Assembly: GCA_964352225.1 (NCBI GenBank)
Contig: CAYGRM010000222.1
Span: forward strand, 1-11,109
Reading direction: 5' to 3'
DNA: 11,109 nt
Source of the DNA: CAJQQY01 sp964352225
Lineage (GTDB): Bacteria > Bacteroidota > Bacteroidia > Chitinophagales > Saprospiraceae
The notes beneath the pieces are model-generated. The model ran no database searches. It was not told the origin of the DNA and saw only the letters and a list, made by a program, of their open reading frames with translations. Positions 7,220-11,109 of this stretch are shown here, one piece after another. Position 1 is the first letter of the stretch, and each line of letters starts with the position of its first letter. Both the position numbers and the translations under genes were made by a program.

Positions 7220-7804
7220 CTAGTTTTTATCGTTTTTTAGTTCATTAAATTTGGCATCTGCTTGGATCGCTTTGACTAATTTTTCCTTGCAAATAAATTT
7301 TCTCTTTTTGATATAACTTTCGCTGGTGTCTAATTTCTCTGCAATTTTTTTCAAAGGAATTTTTTCAAAAAACCATTGCATTATTTTTTTACAATTATCT
7401 CCAAGTGCATCAAAGTGTTTAAAAAATACTTGTTGTTTTTCAGATTGTTCCAGTCGTTCGATCATATCTTTTTCCAAACTCACTTGTTCTACATCATCTA
7501 ATTCAGTTCCTGCAAATTTTTTATTATTTCTAATTCGAGTCAGCCAAAGATTCCTACACATGATTCGAATAAAACTTTTCAAAGTACAAGTCAGCGTAAA
7601 ATTTCCTTCTTCGACTTTTCGAAAAAGTGCAATAATGGCTTCTTGAAAAATATCTCTAGCATCTGATTCGGTTCCATTATTTTCATTCACCCAGCGAATT
7701 ACTGCAGGCAAAACATCATCGTAGATTTTCCTAACTGATTGATTATCAGCTTTCAAAATACCTTCCAATATTTTTTGATCGGTTTGGTTCTGTGCTTTTA
7801 TCAT
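7220..7804 (-). CDS. ECF-type RNA polymerase sigma factor
   Basis: A 194-residue sigma-70 family factor of the extracytoplasmic-function type. Region 2 lies at ~22-92, with SDARDIFQEAIIALFRKVEE (residues 47-66) as region 2.2 and SFIRIMCRNLWLTRIRNNKK as regions 2.3-2.4. Region 4 lies at ~117-180 (FDALGDNCKKIMQWFFEKIP, then LKKIAEKLDTSESYIKKRKF as the helix-turn-helix that reads the -35 element). Regions 1 and 3 are absent, as expected for ECF. The start is the ATG at 7804, which gives a normal N-terminal lead into region 2. The gene is followed after eight bases by the TPR anti-sigma candidate, so its activity is probably held at the membrane until an envelope signal arrives. A weak TAnnTTTA-like element at 7846-7839 could be its promoter, but ECF genes are often autoregulated through their own promoter type. 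Confidence 0.93.
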   Translation of the reverse strand: MIKAQNQTDQKILEGILKADNQSVRKIYDDVLPAVIRWVNENNGTESDARDIFQEAIIALFRKVEEGNFTLTCTLKSFIRIMCRNLWLTRIRNNKKFAGTELDDVEQVSLEKDMIERLEQSEKQQVFFKHFDALGDNCKKIMQWFFEKIPLKKIAEKLDTSESYIKKRKFICKEKLVKAIQADAKFNELKNDKN

Positions 7805-7838
7805 TTACTTATATCGTGAGGTTTATAAAGGTTACCCA

Positions 7839-7846
7839 TAAAACTA
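7839..7846 (-). promoter_or_regulatory. possible -7 element for the sigma-factor operon
   Basis: TAGTTTTA on the minus strand differs from TAnnTTTG only at the last base, about 35 bases before the sigma-factor ATG. A TTTG lies upstream at 7877-7874 but the 27-base spacing is too long for a standard -33/-7 pair. An AT-only palindrome (arms of eight bases, 7850-7866) lies between them. Confidence 0.25.
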
Positions 7847-7922
7847 AGGATATTTTTAAAAAATATTAAAATTCAAATAATACCTCGTTCAAAACACTTA
7901 CTCTCTTCCTCATGGCACATAA

Positions 7923-7930
7923 TAGTTTTG
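7923..7930 (+). promoter_or_regulatory. candidate -7 promoter element for the SPFH lipoprotein gene
   Basis: TAGTTTTG matches the TAnnTTTG consensus exactly in the 204-base divergent intergenic region. It predicts a transcription start near 7937 and a leader of about 70 bases. A clear TTTG at -33 is not visible. Confidence 0.4.
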
Positions 7931-8008
7931 CCTTATATATTAGGTGTATTCAACTCATCTTGCCATCGAATTTCAAATTAACTTTTTCACTTTAAAAATT
8001 TTATCAAG

Positions 8009-9001
8009 ATGAAACTACTACAATCCTACTATTTTATCCTCCTCATTTCTTTAGCATTTATTTTTTCAAACTGCCAAAACAAAAAAATCCCAAGTCAAGA
8101 TTTTGTTCATCAAAACCTCTTGACAGATGTCAGATTAGGTGATGGGGTACCACTTCAATTAAATATTTCTATTCGATGGACTTTAGAGGATGTCAACAAC
8201 TTTTATAATCAATTCATCACGATGGATTCCTTTAACCAAGTCGTTTTAAAACCCCGAGCATCTGAGTTAGTCAAAACTATTTCTAATGAATTTCCAAAAG
8301 TCGATTCTGTTTTTTCTTCTAGTCGGCAATTGTATATTAATACGATCAAAAATGAATTGCTCACCAATCTCGGAGAGGAAGGCATCAAAATCAAAGAGAT
8401 CATTTTATCAGATATTGGTTTTCCAAAAACTTACACCAAAGCGATGGAAGAAGTTGGATTGCAACGTCAAGAAATCGAAAGAATTCGCCAAATGAATATC
8501 GTCGAACTAGAACGCGCAACTGCCAATAAGAAAAAAGCGGAAGCCGATGGACAAGTTCAAATTGCTCAGGCAGAAGCCCAAGGTAAGCTCCAAAAAATCC
8601 AAGCTGAAACGGAAAAGGAACGTAGAAAAATAGAACTTGCCAAAGCGGAAACTGCCAAGCAAGTACAAAGAATGCAAGCTCAAGCAGCAGCTGAAAAATT
8701 ACAACTTATGGCGAAAGCTGAACTAGAACAAAAGCGTGACTTGAAAAATTTAGACATTCAAAAACAAAGAGATTTGGAACAAATTCAAATCGACAAACAA
8801 CGTCAGATGGATAAAGTCGCTTTTGAGCAACAAATTGATTTGGCAAAATTATGTGCTGAAAATCCAACCTTTGCGACTTTTTTAATCAATAAAGAATTGG
8901 CTGGAAAAGTTGAAATTGCGGTGCTTCCATCAGGTACTAACGCTAATGTTTTCCAAGGATTATTGAATCAAAATAATCCAATCAAATCCATCAATAATTG
9001 A
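8009..9001 (+). CDS. SPFH/band-7 domain lipoprotein with long coiled coil
   Basis: A 330-residue predicted lipoprotein. The signal peptide ends in a lipobox-like FSNC with lipidated C22, followed by QNKK, so it lacks an inner-membrane retention Asp at +2. Residues ~36-150 resemble an SPFH/prohibitin (band 7) domain: VPLQLNISIRWTLEDVNNFY, then LKPRASELVKTI, then LYINTIKNELLTNLGEEGIK and IKEIILSDIGFPKTYTKAME. Residues ~150-275 are a continuous alanine-, glutamate-, lysine- and glutamine-rich coiled coil (for example KKKAEADGQVQIAQAEAQGK), as in prohibitins and flotillins. The C-terminus (NPTFATFLINKELAGKVEIA, VLPSG) resembles the tail that follows the coiled coil in this family. SPFH proteins assemble into large membrane rings; most are held by an N-terminal transmembrane helix, so a lipid anchor is unusual. 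It is transcribed divergently from the sigma operon and closed by its own terminator. Function is unknown; scaffolding or membrane protection is inference. Confidence 0.88.
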   Translation: MKLLQSYYFILLISLAFIFSNCQNKKIPSQDFVHQNLLTDVRLGDGVPLQLNISIRWTLEDVNNFYNQFITMDSFNQVVLKPRASELVKTISNEFPKVDSVFSSSRQLYINTIKNELLTNLGEEGIKIKEIILSDIGFPKTYTKAMEEVGLQRQEIERIRQMNIVELERATANKKKAEADGQVQIAQAEAQGKLQKIQAETEKERRKIELAKAETAKQVQRMQAQAAAEKLQLMAKAELEQKRDLKNLDIQKQRDLEQIQIDKQRQMDKVAFEQQIDLAKLCAENPTFATFLINKELAGKVEIAVLPSGTNANVFQGLLNQNNPIKSINN

Positions 9002-9027
9002 CAACAGTTTAGTGTAATCCATTATTT

Positions 9028-9068
9028 AATCCCGAATTTTTGTAGAAACAAGAATTTGGGATTTTTTT
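9028..9068 (+). terminator. strong intrinsic terminator after the SPFH gene
   Basis: Arms 9028-9042 and 9049-9063 pair along all 15 positions, with two G-U wobbles (AATCCCGAATTTTTG with CAAGAATTTGGGATT). The loop is six bases and the arm runs into a seven-T tract (9062-9068). It starts 26 bases after the stop codon, so the next gene probably has its own promoter. Confidence 0.93.
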
Positions 9069-9170
9069 ATTTTAAAAAAAAATAGAATACTAGGGTAACC
9101 TCTTTTTTCTTCATGATATATGATTTTGATTTAACAAAGATTCATTCAAAAAAGCTTAAAATCAAATATC

Positions 9171-10988
9171 ATGAAAAAAATTGCATGTAGAATTTTATCA
9201 ATAACCATGCTTCTGTTTTTATTTACCACTAGCTGTAAAAAAAATAAGATGGAGGAATTAAACACTTTCAGAGCTGTCATTGACAATGGAGGTGGATTTT
9301 CAGATCCTTCCGAAAATGAAGAAACTACGTTTGTAGGTTCTTATGAAGAAATGATAGATGGAACAACTTGGGAATGTACCACCGAGACCGTAAGTATTCA
9401 AGATGGGGCAGGTGGAAATGAAGGTTTTCCACTTTTTTCTCCTAATGCAAGCGTTATTTATCCTGGAAATTTATTGCAAGGAAATTCCCTCTCTGATGCC
9501 ACCCCAAAAATTATCTCGGTTGATCGAGCGAGCGGAAAAATTTCAACTGATGTCGTAGATGGAAATATCCAACCATCCTTTGAAGTCCTTGAAGTTACCA
9601 AAAGTGAAGTTTCCATAGCGGTGAATAATATTATTGCCGGAAGTACTGGAATTGTCCCTGCTAATTTTAATCTCAAGATCAGAAATATTCAGAGTCGGGA
9701 GCAGTTTGCTTTAGAATTAGGCGTAGATGTCAATTCTACTTTTGTGGATTTGGAATCTAAATTGGGATACGAGTCTGATGTTTCAAAAAATACTTTTATG
9801 GTCAATTTAAATCAAAGCTTTTACACCATGAGTTTTGATATTCCAACCTCACTTGATGACCTATTTGCTCCTTCGGTAACTCCCGACGATTTAGCACGTT
9901 ATGTTGGGCCAGGCAATCCGGCAGCCTATATTTCTGATGTTACTTATGGTCGAATTTATTATATGTTGGTAGAATCTACTTCATCGGTTACTGAAATGGA
10001 TGCTGCCATCAATGGTTCTTTCAATGGTATAGCGACTCAGGTAGATGCAGAAATTGAAACTAATTATTTATCAGAGTTAGACGATTTGAATATTACTGTT
10101 TTTGCTTATGGTGGATTATCAAGTACTGCATTGTTGACCGTCGGAACAACTGATTTGAGCGAGTTAGCTACTCTTTTGGCTGAAGGATCAAATATTGGTT
10201 CTGGAAAACCAATATCCTATGTGGTAAGAAGTGTTTATGATAATCAGATAGTCAGTACTCAATTAGCAAGTTCCTATGATGTAACCAATTGCGTACCGAC
10301 CGGTGCAGATGGAGCACCACCATATACAGAGCATTGGACTGGAAATGTGATTTCATCATTTGGGCCAGTTGGGGCAGCATATAATTCTTACGGAACAGAA
10401 TTTATTTTGATTAATAAAGCTGGAAACCAATTTTTAAGAAGTAATACTGGAAGTTTGGAAGGTCCATTTCCAATTGATGAATTAGGAAATGAAGCGTGTC
10501 CTTTTAGTGCTATTGGAGCCGCAGCAAATATTGAAGGAAACCAATATGGGGATTTGACTATGATGGCATTTGATCAATCAGGGACTCAATTTGCCTATTT
10601 ACTTGGTGGCGAAAATTGGACGAGTCCTGAGCCTATTTCCAATTTGGCAAATGGTTCTGGTCCGTTCAATTTAGTAGGCATTGGAGCAATCGCCTTTAAT
10701 GATAAAGATCCGATGGGACCATCAGGAAGATATTTCTTTAATAAGGAGGGAACTAAATATTCCTACTATAAAAATAATCCACAAGATTTTGGAAATACAC
10801 ATGACCTTTATGAATGGGGCCCAGATTATAGTGTTACTTCAAAGATTCCAGATGTAGGTGCAGCTATTGGATTTTATATTGGCAATGATCGTTTCTTTAT
10901 TATGTTTAATGAATTAGGAACTAAATATGTGGTGTATGGAAACCTTCAAGGGAATGGGACAGAGGTGATTGGGCCGTTTGATTTGTAG
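9171..10988 (+). CDS. cholesterol-dependent-cytolysin-like lipoprotein with four-repeat C-terminal domain
   Basis: A 605-residue predicted lipoprotein (signal peptide ending TTSC, lipidated C22). Residues ~50-375 match the pore-forming core of thiol-activated cytolysins. Landmarks recalled from perfringolysin-type proteins are VIYPGNLLQG (95-104), then FYTMSFDIPTSLDDLF (217-232), ISDVTYGRIYYMLVES (254-269), ITVFAYGGLSS (308-318) and KPISYVVRSVYDNQIV (346-361). These cover domains 1-3, including both regions that refold into membrane hairpins. After ~375 the cholesterol-binding domain 4 and its tryptophan-rich undecapeptide are absent. Instead, residues ~395-605 carry four repeats built on a VGAA-like start and a core such as FNKEGTKYSYY or FNELGTKYVVY, suggesting a small four-bladed, hemopexin-like propeller. 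The protein is probably exposed on or released from the outer membrane and oligomerises into a pore; its target is unknown. A weak -7-like TGATTTTG lies at 9121-9128. It is comparable with the CDC-like proteins described in Bacteroidota. The family call is firm; the C-terminal fold is inference. Confidence 0.9.
   Translation: MKKIACRILSITMLLFLFTTSCKKNKMEELNTFRAVIDNGGGFSDPSENEETTFVGSYEEMIDGTTWECTTETVSIQDGAGGNEGFPLFSPNASVIYPGNLLQGNSLSDATPKIISVDRASGKISTDVVDGNIQPSFEVLEVTKSEVSIAVNNIIAGSTGIVPANFNLKIRNIQSREQFALELGVDVNSTFVDLESKLGYESDVSKNTFMVNLNQSFYTMSFDIPTSLDDLFAPSVTPDDLARYVGPGNPAAYISDVTYGRIYYMLVESTSSVTEMDAAINGSFNGIATQVDAEIETNYLSELDDLNITVFAYGGLSSTALLTVGTTDLSELATLLAEGSNIGSGKPISYVVRSVYDNQIVSTQLASSYDVTNCVPTGADGAPPYTEHWTGNVISSFGPVGAAYNSYGTEFILINKAGNQFLRSNTGSLEGPFPIDELGNEACPFSAIGAAANIEGNQYGDLTMMAFDQSGTQFAYLLGGENWTSPEPISNLANGSGPFNLVGIGAIAFNDKDPMGPSGRYFFNKEGTKYSYYKNNPQDFGNTHDLYEWGPDYSVTSKIPDVGAAIGFYIGNDRFFIMFNELGTKYVVYGNLQGNGTEVIGPFDL
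10353..10985 (+). repeat. four in-protein repeats (about 45-60 residues each) in the cytolysin-like C-terminus
   Basis: Four units were aligned by eye inside the preceding gene. Unit openings are FGPVGAAYNSYG (397), FSAIGAAANIEG (435), FNLVGIGAIAFN (499) and IPDVGAAIGFYI (559). Unit cores are INKAGNQFLRS (414), FDQSGTQFAYL (467), FNKEGTKYSYY (523) and FNELGTKYVVY (579). Each unit has an aromatic and then a Gly-Thr/Asn-x-aromatic turn, and most end in a Gly-Pro-containing loop. The copies are divergent in DNA sequence, so this is an old duplication. Confidence 0.75.
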
Positions 10989-11005
10989 AGTATTTTTATT
11001 CTAAA

Positions 11006-11050
11006 AAAAGAACTCTAATTTGTTGGAAATCAATAAGTTAGAGTTCTTTT
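11006..11050 (+). terminator. long intrinsic terminator after the cytolysin-like gene
   Basis: Arms 11006-11025 and 11031-11050 pair over 20 positions, with two G-U wobbles, around the five-base loop GAAAT. The outer 13 base pairs are perfect (AAAAGAACTCTAA with TTAGAGTTCTTTT). The arm ends in TTTT on the plus strand and is preceded by an A-run, so it could act in both directions. It begins 17 bases after the stop codon. Confidence 0.88.
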
Positions 11051-11109
11051 ATTTATAATAGAAAATTTAATTTTAATCAACATTGATAAGAAATGATGGA
11101 TAAAAAATG

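Noticed and set aside
7326..7646. Plus-strand open frame of 106 codons inside the sigma-factor gene
   Set aside because: Antisense shadow of a clear ECF sigma factor; serine- and phenylalanine-rich as expected for the reverse of a lysine/glutamate-rich gene.
11051..11109. Possible gene edge: a plus-strand ATG-ATG start near 11093 or the tail of a convergent minus-strand gene
   Set aside because: Only about 60 bases remain after the terminator, so neither reading can be supported.
1..11109. CRISPR arrays, tRNA or rRNA genes, insertion sequences, phage genes
   Set aside because: No regular direct repeats, cloverleaf-like sequence, transposase or integrase motif was seen on either strand.

Overview
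The window looks like chromosomal DNA of a low-GC member of the Bacteroidota. The evidence is a PorP/SprF-type outer-membrane protein, a protein with a C-terminal type IX secretion (T9SS) sorting domain, an ECF sigma factor followed by a membrane-anchored TPR anti-sigma candidate, short-lipobox lipoproteins, no obvious Shine-Dalgarno sequences, and promoter matches to the Bacteroidota TAnnTTTG -7 element. The ECF/TPR pairing would suit a Saprospiria-like lineage, but this is inference. No rRNA, tRNA, CRISPR array, insertion sequence or phage gene was seen.

Layout. The left 7.8 kb is all on the minus strand. Read in the direction of transcription it holds an ECF sigma factor (7804-7220), a TPR anti-sigma candidate (7211-6456), a TPR/membrane/HTH regulator (6182-4209), a secreted T9SS cargo protein (4073-2883) closed by a terminator (2850-2814), a GrpB/UPF0157 protein with a GTG start (2763-2215), a NarL/LuxR-type response regulator (2121-1474) with its own promoter, an intergenic stretch of about 380 bases, and a PorP/SprF-type protein that runs off the left edge (1091-1). 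The right 3.1 kb is on the plus strand. It holds an SPFH/band-7 lipoprotein (8009-9001) and a cholesterol-dependent-cytolysin-like lipoprotein (9171-10988), each closed by a strong intrinsic terminator. The two strands diverge across a 204-base intergenic region (7805-8008).

How the genes may work together. The minus-strand block is rich in regulators: a sigma/anti-sigma pair, a one-component membrane regulator and an orphan response regulator. It is interspersed with cell-envelope products (T9SS cargo, PorP/SprF). The plus-strand block encodes two predicted lipoproteins. The most unusual gene is the last one. Its N-terminal ~370 residues match the pore-forming core of thiol-activated/cholesterol-dependent cytolysins. 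The usual cholesterol-binding domain 4 is replaced by about 210 residues containing four copies of a repeat that resembles a small four-bladed propeller. This suggests a pore-former aimed at a non-cholesterol target. A functional link between it and the SPFH lipoprotein is speculative, because each has its own terminator.
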